Assembly (NCBI GenBank): GCA_026003395.1
Contig: BPHE01000005.1
Location: 62,001 to 126,000 of the forward strand
Origin: Vicingaceae bacterium
GTDB lineage: Bacteria > Bacteroidota > Bacteroidia > Flavobacteriales_E > Vicingaceae
Direction: 5' to 3'
DNA length: 64,000 nucleotides
Shown here: positions 25,124 to 34,711 of the stretch, in pieces
Layout: each line of letters starts with the position of its first letter
How positions within the stretch are numbered: position 1 is the first letter of the stretch
Translations under genes and position numbers: made by a program
Notes under the pieces: model-generated
What the model saw: the letters and a program-made list of their open reading frames with translations, nothing else
Told to the model about the DNA's origin: nothing
The model's database searches: none

Positions 25124-27484
25124 ATGCCAAAGTATTTTTTTATATTTCTGAGTATTTTTTTGCTGGGGTCATCCATGAAAGCTCAAAAGAAATTCAGTAT
25201 CAGCGGAATAGTGACAGATTCTACTTCGGGCGAGACAGCCATTGGTGCCAATGTATATGTAAAAGAACTGATGAAAGGCACTGCAACAGATGTCTATGGA
25301 CGTTATTCACTTACATTGCCTGAAGGTGAGTATACGTTGGTAATTTCATACATCGGTTACAAAACGCAATCAATAAAAATCCGTTTAAATGAAAATAAAC
25401 GTATCGACATCAAATTGATTCCCGATGCAATTGTAACGGAAACATTTGTAGTTACCGACAAAGCTCCTGAGGAAAATATTAAAAGTAGTGAAATGAGCAA
25501 ACTTGATCTGGAAATGAAGCAAGTGAAAAACTTACCTGTGCTCTTTGGTGAAGTCGACATACTCAAAACCATTCAATTATTGCCGGGAGTTCAATCCGGA
25601 GGAGAAGGAAATACAGGTTTTTATGTAAGAGGAGGTGGTCCCGATCAAAATTTAATTTTATTGGATGGTGCCCCCGTGTACAATGCTTCCCACTTATTTG
25701 GTTTTTTCTCTGTTTTTAACGGCGATGCCATTAAAAATGTAGAACTATATAAAGGAGGCATGCCGGCTGAATATGGAGGCAGGTTGGCTTCTGTTCTTGA
25801 TATTCAAATGAAAGAAGGAAACAATCAAAAATTTCACGGTGAAGGTGGAATCGGTCTGATTGCTTCACGTCTGACATTAGAGGGGCCTATTGTCAAAAAC
25901 AAATCGAGTTTTATTTTGTCCGGTCGACGCACTTACGCAGGAGAATTGGCGCAGCCATTCATTAAAAGCACTTCGCGGTTTAAAGGCAGTAATTATTACT
26001 TTTATGATTTCAATGCCAAAATAAATTATACCATTGGAGATAAAGACCGTTTGTATCTGAGCGGTTATTTTGGCAGGGATGTTTTTGTTTTTAATAATAA
26101 AAGCGATGACTTTACGATGCGGTCGCCCTGGGGGAATGCCACTGCCACCCTACGCTGGAATCACATATTCAACGATAAGTTGTTTATGAATGCCATGCTT
26201 TTGTTTACTGATTATCAATTTGAAGTAGGAATCGAACAAAATAATTATGAATTCAAATTATTGAGTGGGATTCGCGATTATTCTGCAAAAGTTGATTTTT
26301 CATATTATCCGTCGATTTCCCATCATATAAAATTTGGCTCACATTATATCTATCATAAATTTATTCCAAGCAGCGCCACGGCAAGAAGTGGCGATTTAGA
26401 ATTTGACACAGGAGGAATCATCGAATTATTTGCCCACGATTTGAGTATTTATGCAAGTGATGATTTTGACTTGAACGAAAAAATACGCATTCATGCAGGT
26501 CTTCGATACAGTTATTTCGAACACATAGGCCCATTCACCCGCTACGTAAAGAATGAATTTGACCGCACGGTCGACACAATATTTTACAAAAAGGGGGACC
26601 ATATTGCCGATTACCACCGCTTAGAACCCAGATTTAACATTCGATACGAAATCAACAAAAAGTCATCTATCAAAGGATCTTTCACCCAAAATTATCAGTA
26701 TATCCACCTGGCTTCCTTATCGGGTGTTTCATTGCCCACAGATGTTTGGATGCCTTCCACTGAAATTGTAAAACCACAATTGTCCACGCAATATGCCATT
26801 GGTTATTTCCGAAATTTTAAAGACAATCAATGGGAAACGTCTGTCGAAGCATTTTATAAGGATATGAAAAATCTTGTGGAATATAAAGAAGGTGCCTTGC
26901 CACAAAGCAATGTAGGCGACAACATCGACAATTTATTGACTTTTGGAACAGGTCGTGCCTATGGTGTGGAATTTTACGTCAAAAAAACTATCGGAAAAAT
27001 AAATGGATGGATCGGATATACACTTTCGAAAACAGACCGGACTTTCCCAAAAATCAACCAAGGCAAAACTTTTCCTGCTAAATATGACCGGCGTCATGAT
27101 GTTTCATTGGCAGCAACATACGAAATCAATAAGCGATTGTCGGCCTCACTGGTATTTGTTTACGGAACGGGCAATGCCATTACCCTTCCCGTAAGCCGCT
27201 ATATTTTGGGAGGTTATTTGGTGAACGAATATTCAGCCCGCAATGCATTCAGAATGGCCGACTATCATCGGTTAGACCTGTCGATTGTATGGCAGGGAAA
27301 AGAAAACAAGAAGTTTCAAAGCAGCTGGGTTTTTGCCATTTATAATGTATATAACCGCTATAACCCCTATTTTATCTATTTTTCCAATGAAGGGAATCTT
27401 TTTGATGGCACTTTGAATATAAGAGCCAAACAAGTTTCCTTGTTTGGAATCATTCCTTCTATTACCTGGAATTTTAAATTTTAA
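25124..27484 (+). CDS. TonB-dependent outer-membrane receptor with CarboxypepD-like N-terminal domain
   Basis: Outer-membrane active transporter, 786 residues from the ATG at 25124 (MPKYFFIFLSIFLLGSS, signal peptide cut near SSMKAQ). Residues ~28-110 are a carboxypeptidase-regulatory-like beta domain (FSISGIVTDSTSGETAIGANVYVK). The plug follows at ~115-240 with NLPVLFGEVDILKTIQLLPGVQSGGEG, GFYVRGGGPDQNLILLDGAPVYN and VELYKGGMPAEYGGRLASVLDI. The remaining ~540 residues form the beta-barrel, ending in the aromatic SITWNFKF. It is not a SusC type, since no SusD follows. The immediate partner is the DUF4249 lipoprotein. Substrate unknown. Confidence 0.93.
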   Translation: MPKYFFIFLSIFLLGSSMKAQKKFSISGIVTDSTSGETAIGANVYVKELMKGTATDVYGRYSLTLPEGEYTLVISYIGYKTQSIKIRLNENKRIDIKLIPDAIVTETFVVTDKAPEENIKSSEMSKLDLEMKQVKNLPVLFGEVDILKTIQLLPGVQSGGEGNTGFYVRGGGPDQNLILLDGAPVYNASHLFGFFSVFNGDAIKNVELYKGGMPAEYGGRLASVLDIQMKEGNNQKFHGEGGIGLIASRLTLEGPIVKNKSSFILSGRRTYAGELAQPFIKSTSRFKGSNYYFYDFNAKINYTIGDKDRLYLSGYFGRDVFVFNNKSDDFTMRSPWGNATATLRWNHIFNDKLFMNAMLLFTDYQFEVGIEQNNYEFKLLSGIRDYSAKVDFSYYPSISHHIKFGSHYIYHKFIPSSATARSGDLEFDTGGIIELFAHDLSIYASDDFDLNEKIRIHAGLRYSYFEHIGPFTRYVKNEFDRTVDTIFYKKGDHIADYHRLEPRFNIRYEINKKSSIKGSFTQNYQYIHLASLSGVSLPTDVWMPSTEIVKPQLSTQYAIGYFRNFKDNQWETSVEAFYKDMKNLVEYKEGALPQSNVGDNIDNLLTFGTGRAYGVEFYVKKTIGKINGWIGYTLSKTDRTFPKINQGKTFPAKYDRRHDVSLAATYEINKRLSASLVFVYGTGNAITLPVSRYILGGYLVNEYSARNAFRMADYHRLDLSIVWQGKENKKFQSSWVFAIYNVYNRYNPYFIYFSNEGNLFDGTLNIRAKQVSLFGIIPSITWNFKF

Positions 27485-27488
27485 GATT

Positions 27489-28415
27489 ATGAAAAGAATA
27501 ATTTTCAGCATCGGTTTATTGACAGTCCTAATCTCATGCGAAAAAGACATTACGGTAGATTTGCCTAAAGGCGAACAAAAACTGGTGGTAGAAGGCACTA
27601 TCGAAAATGGAAAGCCACCGGTTGTGATTCTTACCAAAACTATTGGATATTTTGAGCCCGCCGATGTCAATACGCTTGAAGGTCTTTTTGTGCATAATGC
27701 CGATGTGTATGTCAGTGACGGTAACAGTAAAGTTAAACTTCAGGAATTCTGCACAGACAATTTGCCGGACAGTGTAAAAATAGCCCTTGCTCAAGCTGCC
27801 GGTGTTCCGGTTGAACAAATGTTTGCCATTAATTATTGTGTTTATACAACACCTTCGCTTATCGGACAGGTTGGAAAAACATATACATTGGAAATTAATG
27901 CCGAAGGAAAATTTTATTCCTCCATCACTACGATTCCCCCCATCGTGATTCCTGACAGCTTTTATTTTAAAACTCAACCCGGATATGACAGCTTAGGTTA
28001 TCTTTGGCTGCATTTTACCGATCCGGCCAACCAAACCAATTTCTATAGAATTTTCACACAACGCAAAAATAAAGACAGCAGGTTTATTCCCCTTACGGGC
28101 TCTGTATATGACGACAGATTTATCAATGGCAAAACCATTGATTTTTATTTTGTTAGAGGACAAGAATTCAACTCACAAAAACCTGACGATCAAGGCGAGG
28201 AAGCTTTTTATTTCAAAAAAGGGGATACAATTTATGTAAAATTTTGCACTATTGATAATGATTCTTATGATTTCTGGGCTTCGTATGAAAACGAAATATA
28301 CACTGCCGGCAATCCTTTTGCCTCTCCAACTACCATCAAAACCAACATCAAAGGAGGCGGATTGGGCGTTTGGTGCGGCTATGGCGTTTTCCTCGACACA
28401 GTATATGCCAGATAA
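27489..28415 (+). CDS. DUF4249 lipoprotein, partner of TonB-dependent receptor
   Basis: 308 residues from the ATG at 27489 (MKRIIFSIGLLTVLISCEKD); an in-frame ATG at 27444 lies inside the receptor gene and is rejected. Lipobox LISC with the acylated Cys at residue 17. The following KDITVDLPKGEQKLVVEGTIENGKPPVVILTKT is the typical opening of DUF4249, a Bacteroidota family almost always encoded after a TonB receptor with the architecture seen here. The N-terminal half resembles a beta-sandwich. It begins 4 bases after the receptor stop. Probably an outer-membrane accessory subunit for substrate capture. Confidence 0.9.
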   Translation: MKRIIFSIGLLTVLISCEKDITVDLPKGEQKLVVEGTIENGKPPVVILTKTIGYFEPADVNTLEGLFVHNADVYVSDGNSKVKLQEFCTDNLPDSVKIALAQAAGVPVEQMFAINYCVYTTPSLIGQVGKTYTLEINAEGKFYSSITTIPPIVIPDSFYFKTQPGYDSLGYLWLHFTDPANQTNFYRIFTQRKNKDSRFIPLTGSVYDDRFINGKTIDFYFVRGQEFNSQKPDDQGEEAFYFKKGDTIYVKFCTIDNDSYDFWASYENEIYTAGNPFASPTTIKTNIKGGGLGVWCGYGVFLDTVYAR

Positions 28416-28682
28416 ACTTTAGTGATTTAAATATGAATTCAAGTAAAATTTAAAGAGAATAAATTTTTTTAAATCCATTTAGCTCTCATTTTAAATCCAA
28501 TTTCATTTAAAAATTAAACGATAACAGAAATTTTTACCACGGAGAGCAACGGAGAAAAAACATGATAATTTTCTCTTTCTATTCTCTCTATTACATCTTT
28601 CTCTGTCTTTTTTTCCAAATTTTTATAGTTTCTTGATTCGCTTTTCTAGTCTCTTGTCTGCTACAAATTCACAATTCTAATA

Positions 28683-28736
28683 TGTGTCAATGAAAACGCA
28701 AAACGACGTAAAAACTATGATTTAAAGAATTGAGAA
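28683..28736. repeat. Left copy of ~54-bp degenerate direct repeat
   Basis: Contains GTCAATGAAAACGCAAAACG...CTATGATTTAAAGAATTG. The right copy at 29150-29203 reads GTCGATGAAAACGCAGAACA...CAATGATTTAAGAAATTG. The two copies bracket the 155-bp tandem array. Confidence 0.6.
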
Positions 28737-28745
28737 GTGATAAAA

Positions 28746-29117
28746 GACCTCACCCCAATCCCCTCTCCTTCTCAAGGAGAGGGGCGCCCGCAAGGGCGGG
28801 GTGAGGTTTCAAATATCAGACAAACAGATTTTGGTGCAGTTACAAATTATAGAAACGCAAAATGCCGTAGGCAAGAATTTTATCCATTGAGATATTAAGA
28901 CCTCTCCACATGCCCCTCTCCTTCTCAAGGAGAGGGGCCCCCATAAGGGCGGGGTGAAGTTTTCATATCACAAACAATACAGATTTTGGCTCAATTACAA
29001 ATTATAGAAACGCAAAATGCCGTAGGCAAGAATTTTATCCATTGAGATATTAAGACCTCTCCCCTTGCCCCTCTCCTTCTCAAGGAGAGGGGCATCCACA
29101 AGGGGGGGGTGAGGTTG
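28746..29117. repeat. Tandem array (~2.4 copies, period 153-155 bp) with palindromic cores
   Basis: Each unit starts GACCTCxCCCC. It contains the hairpin CCCTCTCCTT-CTC-AAGGAGAGGG and ends GGGGTGAGGT, complementary to its own start. Cores begin at 28746, 28899 and 29054. Between cores a ~90-base spacer repeats almost exactly (TACAAATTATAGAAACGC at 28841 and 28996, then AATGCCGTAGGCAAG and TTTTATCCATTGAGATATTAA). The palindromic core resembles widespread extragenic palindromes; it could fold on transcripts from either flanking gene and act as a bidirectional terminator. No coding potential. Confidence 0.8.
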
Positions 29118-29149
29118 TCTAATCCCCGGCATTTACATTTTGACGCAAA

Positions 29150-29203
29150 TAAGAGTCGATGAAAACGCAGAACACTCTAAAATCAATGATTTAAGAAATT
29201 GTC
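29150..29203. repeat. Right copy of ~54-bp degenerate direct repeat
   Basis: Counterpart of 28683-28736, see that entry. Followed at 29216-29274 by a CTCCGTG-rich element ending CTCTGTGGTTAAAA, which is roughly the reverse complement of ACCACGGAGAGCAACGGAG at 28538. Confidence 0.55.
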
Positions 29204-29391
29204 AAAGTCAAGAAACTCTCCATGAAACCCTCCGTGTAAAATCTCCGTGCCTCTCCCTGTCCTCTGTGGTTAAAAAAAAGAACTTAAGAAATGAACATAT
29301 TTGTTTGCTCTCAAAACATTATCAACTTTTCATGAGATAATTGAAAACTGTGGTTTTGATGGTGAATTTTGTATGTTGGAAAGAATAAGGT

Positions 29392-30306
29392 TTAGTTGTT
29401 ACGGATAGTCAATTGTTTAAACAATTCTTCCATAGAACCCGAAACGCTTTGCAAGGATATTACGGTCAAGCCGTTTTTCATGGTCCATTCAAATAATTCT
29501 TTACGAAAGTCGGCATCTTTTTTTACGGTTATTCTCCATTTTTGTCCGGGCATCACTTCTACAGAAGCCACCGACGAGAATGCTTCGAGTTCTTGTTTTT
29601 TTACTTTTTTATCCAACTCAATCATCACCACTTCACGGCCTTTTTGAATTTTTCTAAGTTCAGAAACATCGTTATCGGCCACAATTTTACCCCGATTGAT
29701 GATTACTACATGATCACAAAGAGCTTCCACTTCTTGCATGATGTGAGTGGAAAGGATAACCGTTTTTTCTTCGCCAAGTTGTTTAATCAATCGTCTAATT
29801 TCTTGAATCTGCACAGGATCGAGACCACTTGTGGGTTCGTCCAATATCAAAACTTTCGGATCATGTATCAATGCCTGTGCAAGTCCGACACGTTGGCGGT
29901 AGCCTTTTGACAGGGATCCGATTTTTTTATTTTGTTCGATCTCCAACCCTGTCATTTCAATCACTTTTTTCACTTTTTGTTCTATTGCAGATAAACCATG
30001 CAGTCCGGCCGCAAAACGCAAAAACTCTTTTACGTACATGTCAAGATAAAGAGGGTTGTGTTCGGGCAAATAGCCAATCATTTTTTTTATTTGCAATGGA
30101 TCTTCGTAGATGCTTACGCCTTCTACCCAGGCTTCGCCGCCAGTGGGAGGCAAAAAACAAGTAATGATTTTCATCAATGTGCTTTTTCCGGCACCATTTG
30201 GTCCCAAAAAACCGGTAATCTTTCCGGAAGGAACAGAAAAAGATACATTATCCAGCGCTTTTTGCTGATCATACAATTTAGTGATGGATTTTATTTCTAT
30301 GGACAT
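29392..30306 (-). CDS. gldA: GldA-like ABC transporter ATP-binding protein
   Basis: 304-residue ABC ATPase. Walker A GPNGAGKST (about residue 35), Q-loop IGYLPEHNPLYLDMYVKEFL, signature LSKGYRQRVGLAQAL (about 133), Walker B VLILDEPTSGLDP, H-loop ILSTHIMQEVEALCDHV. The Q-loop wording with PEHNPLYLDMYV and the C-terminal ~80-residue extension match GldA of gliding Bacteroidota, which pairs with the permease GldF and with GldG. No gldF or gldG lies in the window, so the assignment rests on sequence resemblance; a generic ABC-2 exporter ATPase cannot be excluded. The gene follows the LytTR regulator by 22 bases on the same strand. Confidence 0.8.
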   Translation of the reverse strand: MSIEIKSITKLYDQQKALDNVSFSVPSGKITGFLGPNGAGKSTLMKIITCFLPPTGGEAWVEGVSIYEDPLQIKKMIGYLPEHNPLYLDMYVKEFLRFAAGLHGLSAIEQKVKKVIEMTGLEIEQNKKIGSLSKGYRQRVGLAQALIHDPKVLILDEPTSGLDPVQIQEIRRLIKQLGEEKTVILSTHIMQEVEALCDHVVIINRGKIVADNDVSELRKIQKGREVVMIELDKKVKKQELEAFSSVASVEVMPGQKWRITVKKDADFRKELFEWTMKNGLTVISLQSVSGSMEELFKQLTIRNN

Positions 30307-30328
30307 TTTTTTTATTTTTTTGCAAAGG

Positions 30329-31084
30329 TCAAAAATTCTTTAATTTTTCAAGAAATTCAATTTTTTTTCTTCTGGAAATTTCCACCTGACTGTCATCTGT
30401 TAAAATCACATATCCTCCGTCACCTTTCACGTAGCGTTTCACATGGTCAAGATTTATTATGTAAGAACGGTGCACTCTCATAAACACATCAGGATTGAGC
30501 AATCCTTCATATTCACCAAGTGGTCTTGATGAAACAATCTTTGAATGATTTGTCAAATAGATATGTGTATAACTTCCGTCGCTCACCAGTTTTATGATTT
30601 CATCGAGGTATACAAATATATACCCTTCTTGGTCGGGTATGGCAATTTTTTTTCTTGCGTCCATTGACATATTGCTGATAAGAGTGTTTATTTTTTCGCG
30701 GGACAGTTTTTCTTTGTTTTTGTTTTGCAAAAAACGATTGACCGATTTAATCAAATCTTCTTTATTGACAGGTTTCAAAAGATAATCATGAGCACTATAG
30801 CGGATGGCTTCAATGGCATAATGATCATAAGCCGTGGTGAAAATGATACCAAAATCGATATTTCCTTGCAATTCTTGCAACAGATCCAGACCGGTTTTGC
30901 CGGGCATTTCTATATCCAAAAAAACCAGATCGGGATGCAGGTTTGTAATCATTTTCAAGGCTTCATCGGCATTATCTGCCTCGCCGGCAATTTCAATATC
31001 GGTCAAATTTTTTTCTATTGTTTTTCTTAATAATTGACGACTGCCTTTTTCATCGTCAACAATCAATGCCAAAATTTTGTTCAT
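30329..31084 (-). CDS. LytTR-family response regulator
   Basis: 251 residues. The receiver domain (1-120) has the acidic pocket D10-D11, phospho-acceptor D57 in VFLDIEMPG, Thr in FTTAYD and Lys in LLKPVNKED. Residues ~145-250 form a LytTR DNA-binding domain (KIAIPDQEGYIFVYLDEIIKLVSDGSYTHIYL, then VHRSYIINLDHV). It starts in an ATGA overlap with the sensor kinase gene, forming a LytS/LytR-type two-component system. Regulated genes are not evident, but the adjacent gldA-like gene is a candidate. Confidence 0.93.
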   Translation of the reverse strand: MNKILALIVDDEKGSRQLLRKTIEKNLTDIEIAGEADNADEALKMITNLHPDLVFLDIEMPGKTGLDLLQELQGNIDFGIIFTTAYDHYAIEAIRYSAHDYLLKPVNKEDLIKSVNRFLQNKNKEKLSREKINTLISNMSMDARKKIAIPDQEGYIFVYLDEIIKLVSDGSYTHIYLTNHSKIVSSRPLGEYEGLLNPDVFMRVHRSYIINLDHVKRYVKGDGGYVILTDDSQVEISRRKKIEFLEKLKNF

Positions 31085-33264
31085 ATATCATCAATTTGCG
31101 GTATAATTAACTTAATTAAAGTTCCGGCCGGTTGATCACCTTCAAATAAATCAACAATATCAAAGCTTATGTCGGCATCAAGAATGATATTCATTCTGTC
31201 GATTCTTTCTTTGATATTGTTCATGGCAACGGATCTGTGGTTTTTGTTTTCCTTTTTCATATTGGCAACCTCACGTCCAACCCCATTGTCTTCCACACAA
31301 ATTTCCACCGAATTTTCCCCTGCTTGCCGTATGGTAATTTTTAAGAGGCCTTTTTTTCCTTGTAATAAACTCAATCCGTGTCTTATGGCATTCTCTACAA
31401 AAGGTTGAAGAATCATGGAAGGTATATAACAGTTTTTTAAAAAATCACGGTTTCCATTCCAAACGATTTCATAATCAAATTTATTGTCCATTCTCATTTT
31501 TTCAAGTTCGATATAATTTTTCAACCATTCCATTTCTTCCCCAACCGTAATCCAGGATTTTTTGCTGTATTCAAGCACTTGTCTCATCAAACGGGCAAAT
31601 TGGTTGAGATATTCGGATGCTTTACCGGTTTGATGGTTCTCAATATAGTTTTGAATAGAGGCCAAAGTATTGAACAAAAAATGAGGATTCATTTGGGAGC
31701 GAAGGGCTGTTATTTCAGATTCCAGCAATTGTTTTTGCCGCATCATGGCAATCATTTTTCTTTTTTTGCGGTTTTGCCAAACAATGTAAAGCCATGCGGT
31801 GGCAATCAACAGAATTGAAAGAACCGATGAAACCCAAAATTCTTTTTTCATCCAAATAGGTTCCGGTATGGTAATTTTCAACTCCAATGGTTTTTCTGTC
31901 CATGTGCCGTTAGGCATCAATCCATAAATTTTGATACGATAGTTGCCGGGCGAAGGTTTAATCAACGACCACCGGTTTTGAGAAGTATAAACCCATTGTG
32001 TGTCTCTGGCCGACACATATATTTTATATTGCCCCAATGCAGGTTGATTGTCAATCAACATGGCCCATTCGAGATCTATTTTTTCTACCGGATATTCCAA
32101 CAAATATTCTCCTGAGACAACCGTGTCTGCATTGTCAATTCTCACAGACGTAAAGAGCATACTGACGACCGGATCGGCTTTTCCCCAGTCCTGATGGTTA
32201 AAAATTCCCGTTTTTTTGACTTGATCCAAAGGTATGGCATTTTTCTCATTAACATTTTGTCCGGCAACCTTGTGATTGTTGTCAGTATTGACAACAGCTT
32301 TAAATGCCGGAAGCACATACATTCCGTTTTCAACTGTTCCAAAATAAATATTTCCACTTTTGTCTTCAAAAATAGTACTTACTGTTTTGTTTCCGAGGTA
32401 TTGAACAGAAGCATTCAAATCGGCAATGGCAAGAGGAAAACAAATTGTGCCGCCATTTTGCAAGCCGATCCAAATTTTATTTTCACTGTCTTCGAAGATG
32501 CACTCTACAGAATAATCCAAAAACAAACGGGCGTTTACAACACTATCTTTAAACACGATCAATTCCCGATTTTTTCCATACCAAACCTGCCCTGAAGAGG
32601 TTATTAAAACACGGCTTTTGGCATAGACAGGATCTTCGTTGAGTTTTAAAAAAAAACCTTTTTTATTTAAAATATAAAGCAAGGATTGTTTTTTGGGCGT
32701 AGTGCGAGAACCTGCCAGAATATTTCCCTTGTCGGAGCGATAAACATAAAATGTGGCTTGATCCTGAATTTCCTGAGGCCAACTTTTATCCAAATAATTG
32801 ACAGAAGCTTGATCGAATTGATAAAGATGCCCGCCTATGACTGTAGAGACATAAATTTTTCCGTTCTCAACAAAAAAATCGTTGATGATTTTGTTGGCAA
32901 ATTCCATTGAGAGGTATTCGGGTAAACTTATTTCACTCCATCGGTTAGATTTGTTTACTTTAAACAATCTCCCGTCTGCACTAATCATCCATAAATTTTC
33001 TTTATCGGCATATAAATGCAAGATATGTTGCATCTCGGGATGTGGATTGTCAAAAGCCCTATATGTTTTTTTGTCTTTAAAAACATACACTCCATTGGCC
33101 GATGCAATCCAAATTTTTCCATTAAACTCGACTAAATCATTGATTTGAAAAGCCGGCAGACCATTCTCCCGATTGTATGTTTCAAATAAAGAATTTTGTC
33201 CTGTAATGCTTACCCACCCTTCTGTCAAAAACAATATCAATATGATTATTCTGATTAAATTCAT
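31081..33264 (-). CDS. Sensor histidine kinase with propeller ectodomain (LytS-like kinase core)
   Basis: 727 residues. A signal peptide (first ~23 residues) is followed by an extracytoplasmic beta-propeller built from two-component-regulator-propeller repeats (GLPAFQINDLVEFNGKIWIASANGVYVF; DSENKIWIGLQNGG; DKSGNIYFGTVENGMYV). A Y_Y_Y-like Ig domain (residues ~385-465) precedes one membrane helix (VSSVLSILLIATAWLYIVW, about 475-495). A short coiled coil leads into the His_kinase core with the phospho-acceptor His in SQMNPHFLFNTLASIQNYIE, the N box NAIRHGL and the G box VEDNGVGR. The kinase is of the LytS/YehU class. The ligand is unknown. Confidence 0.92.
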   Translation of the reverse strand: MNLIRIIILILFLTEGWVSITGQNSLFETYNRENGLPAFQINDLVEFNGKIWIASANGVYVFKDKKTYRAFDNPHPEMQHILHLYADKENLWMISADGRLFKVNKSNRWSEISLPEYLSMEFANKIINDFFVENGKIYVSTVIGGHLYQFDQASVNYLDKSWPQEIQDQATFYVYRSDKGNILAGSRTTPKKQSLLYILNKKGFFLKLNEDPVYAKSRVLITSSGQVWYGKNRELIVFKDSVVNARLFLDYSVECIFEDSENKIWIGLQNGGTICFPLAIADLNASVQYLGNKTVSTIFEDKSGNIYFGTVENGMYVLPAFKAVVNTDNNHKVAGQNVNEKNAIPLDQVKKTGIFNHQDWGKADPVVSMLFTSVRIDNADTVVSGEYLLEYPVEKIDLEWAMLIDNQPALGQYKIYVSARDTQWVYTSQNRWSLIKPSPGNYRIKIYGLMPNGTWTEKPLELKITIPEPIWMKKEFWVSSVLSILLIATAWLYIVWQNRKKRKMIAMMRQKQLLESEITALRSQMNPHFLFNTLASIQNYIENHQTGKASEYLNQFARLMRQVLEYSKKSWITVGEEMEWLKNYIELEKMRMDNKFDYEIVWNGNRDFLKNCYIPSMILQPFVENAIRHGLSLLQGKKGLLKITIRQAGENSVEICVEDNGVGREVANMKKENKNHRSVAMNNIKERIDRMNIILDADISFDIVDLFEGDQPAGTLIKLIIPQIDDI

Positions 33265-33466
33265 ACTCGAAAAGTAGCAATAATTTCATTTATTTGTTTC
33301 TTCTGTAAGAACAAATTTAATAAACGGCACAATTTTGACGATAAAATGTATGAAAGAATTTATAAATTACATCCATTTATCGAATTATATCGGAATGATT
33401 GATTTTTGAGTTTTGTGGCAATTTGTCAAATTGTGTAAAATAGGTGAATTGAATATCAACAATGCT

Positions 33467-33474
33467 TAACTTTG
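33467..33474 (+). promoter_or_regulatory. Bacteroidota -7 box upstream of ribBA
   Basis: TAACTTTG matches TAnnTTTG, 13 bases before the ATG at 33488. The nearest upstream TTG (33449-33451) is at a short 15-base spacing. The predicted leader is only ~7 bases, so there is no room for an FMN riboswitch. Confidence 0.5.
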
Positions 33475-33487
33475 CAAAAAAACAAAT

Positions 33488-34699
33488 ATGTCCAAGATTA
33501 AATTAAACACTATAGAGGAAGCCATTGAGGATATAAAAAACGGAAAATTGGTCATTGTGGTTGATGACGAAAACAGAGAGAACGAAGGTGATTTTGTTAC
33601 AGCAGCCCGCAATGCCACTCCCGAAATTATAAATTTCATGGCCAAACACGGACGAGGTCTTATTTGTGCTCCATTGATTGAAGATCGTTGTGAAGAGCTC
33701 AAATTAGATTTAATGGTTCAAAACAACACTGTAGTGCACCAAACTCCATTCACTGTTTCGGTTGATCTTTTAGGACATGGATGCACAACCGGTATATCTG
33801 CTTCGGACAGGGCTAAAACAATTTTGGCATTAATAGATCCGAAAACCAAACCCGAAGATTTGGGACGTCCCGGGCATATTTTCCCCTTAAAAGCCCGTAA
33901 AGAAGGTGTGTTGAGACGTGCCGGTCATACCGAAGCGGCTATAGATCTTGCTCGTTTGGCTGGATTTGAGCCGGCAGGCATTTTGGTTGAAATAATGAAT
34001 GATGACGGTACCATGGCCCGTTTGCCGGACTTAATCAAAATTGCCAAAAAATTTGACCTTAAAATCATTAGCATTGCCGATTTGATTGCTTACAGATTAC
34101 GTACCGAATCGTTGGTTGAACGTGTTGTTCAGGTTAAATTGCCAACCGAATTCGGACAATTTGATTTGATTGCCTATAAAGTGATTACCGACGGTCAGGA
34201 ACATCTGGCATTGATTAAAGGAAGCTGGAAAGAAGACGAACCCGTTATGGTGCGTGTTCACTCGTCTTGCATGACAGGCGATATATTTCACTCTCACAGG
34301 TGTGATTGTGGGCCCCAGCTGCAAGCAGCCATGCAAATGATCGAAAAGGAAGGCAAGGGGGTCATCGTTTACATGAACCAGGAAGGAAGAGGTATCGGAT
34401 TGATCAACAAATTGAAAGCATACAAACTTCAAGAGGAAGGGCTCGACACAGTAGAAGCCAATCTCAAATTGGGATTTGCCATGGACCAAAGAGATTATGG
34501 CATTGGCGCCCAAATTCTCAGGGATTTAAATGTCAAAAAAATTCGATTGCTCACCAATAACCCCAGAAAAAGAATTGGTTTGGCCGGTTACGGTCTCGAA
34601 ATTGTTGAAAACATTCCCATTCAAATTACTCCCAATCCACACAATTATCATTATTTAAAAACTAAAAAAGAAAAAATGGGACATTCTCTGAAACTCTAA
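33488..34699 (+). CDS. ribBA: Bifunctional DHBP synthase / GTP cyclohydrolase II
   Basis: 403 residues catalysing both entry steps of riboflavin synthesis. The N-terminal RibB domain (1-~205) has [12 protein letters not shown] (acidic metal loop), [26 protein letters not shown] and [16 protein letters not shown]. The C-terminal RibA domain (206-403) has the zinc ligands in [16 protein letters not shown] (C-x10-C-x-C), [19 protein letters not shown] and the guanidine-binding LTNNPRKR. All catalytic elements are present, including the RibA arginine and tyrosine region. No other rib genes nearby; it is followed 13 bases later by an EEP-family gene. Confidence 0.97.
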   Translation: MSKIKLNTIEEAIEDIKNGKLVIVVDDENRENEGDFVTAARNATPEIINFMAKHGRGLICAPLIEDRCEELKLDLMVQNNTVVHQTPFTVSVDLLGHGCTTGISASDRAKTILALIDPKTKPEDLGRPGHIFPLKARKEGVLRRAGHTEAAIDLARLAGFEPAGILVEIMNDDGTMARLPDLIKIAKKFDLKIISIADLIAYRLRTESLVERVVQVKLPTEFGQFDLIAYKVITDGQEHLALIKGSWKEDEPVMVRVHSSCMTGDIFHSHRCDCGPQLQAAMQMIEKEGKGVIVYMNQEGRGIGLINKLKAYKLQEEGLDTVEANLKLGFAMDQRDYGIGAQILRDLNVKKIRLLTNNPRKRIGLAGYGLEIVENIPIQITPNPHNYHYLKTKKEKMGHSLKL

Positions 34700-34711
34700 T
34701 TTTTCTTTAAA

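Larger units (their letters stand above)
28416..29391. other. Repeat-filled non-coding region
   Basis: No supported gene in these 976 bases. The segment is built from layered repeats: an outer pair of imperfectly inverted CACGGAG/CTCCGTG-type elements (28537-28560 and 29216-29274), an approximate direct repeat of ~54 bases (28683-28736 and 29150-29203), and at the centre a tandem array of ~155-bp units with a GC-rich palindrome. It separates the receptor pair from the convergent gldA-like gene. Confidence 0.75.

Noticed and set aside
28746-29117. CRISPR array
   Set aside because: Units are ~155 bp with near-identical spacers, the repeat core is a palindrome larger than CRISPR repeats, and no cas gene is present.
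33265-33487. FMN riboswitch before ribBA
   Set aside because: The predicted start point leaves only ~7 bases of leader and no RFN-type conserved segments are visible.
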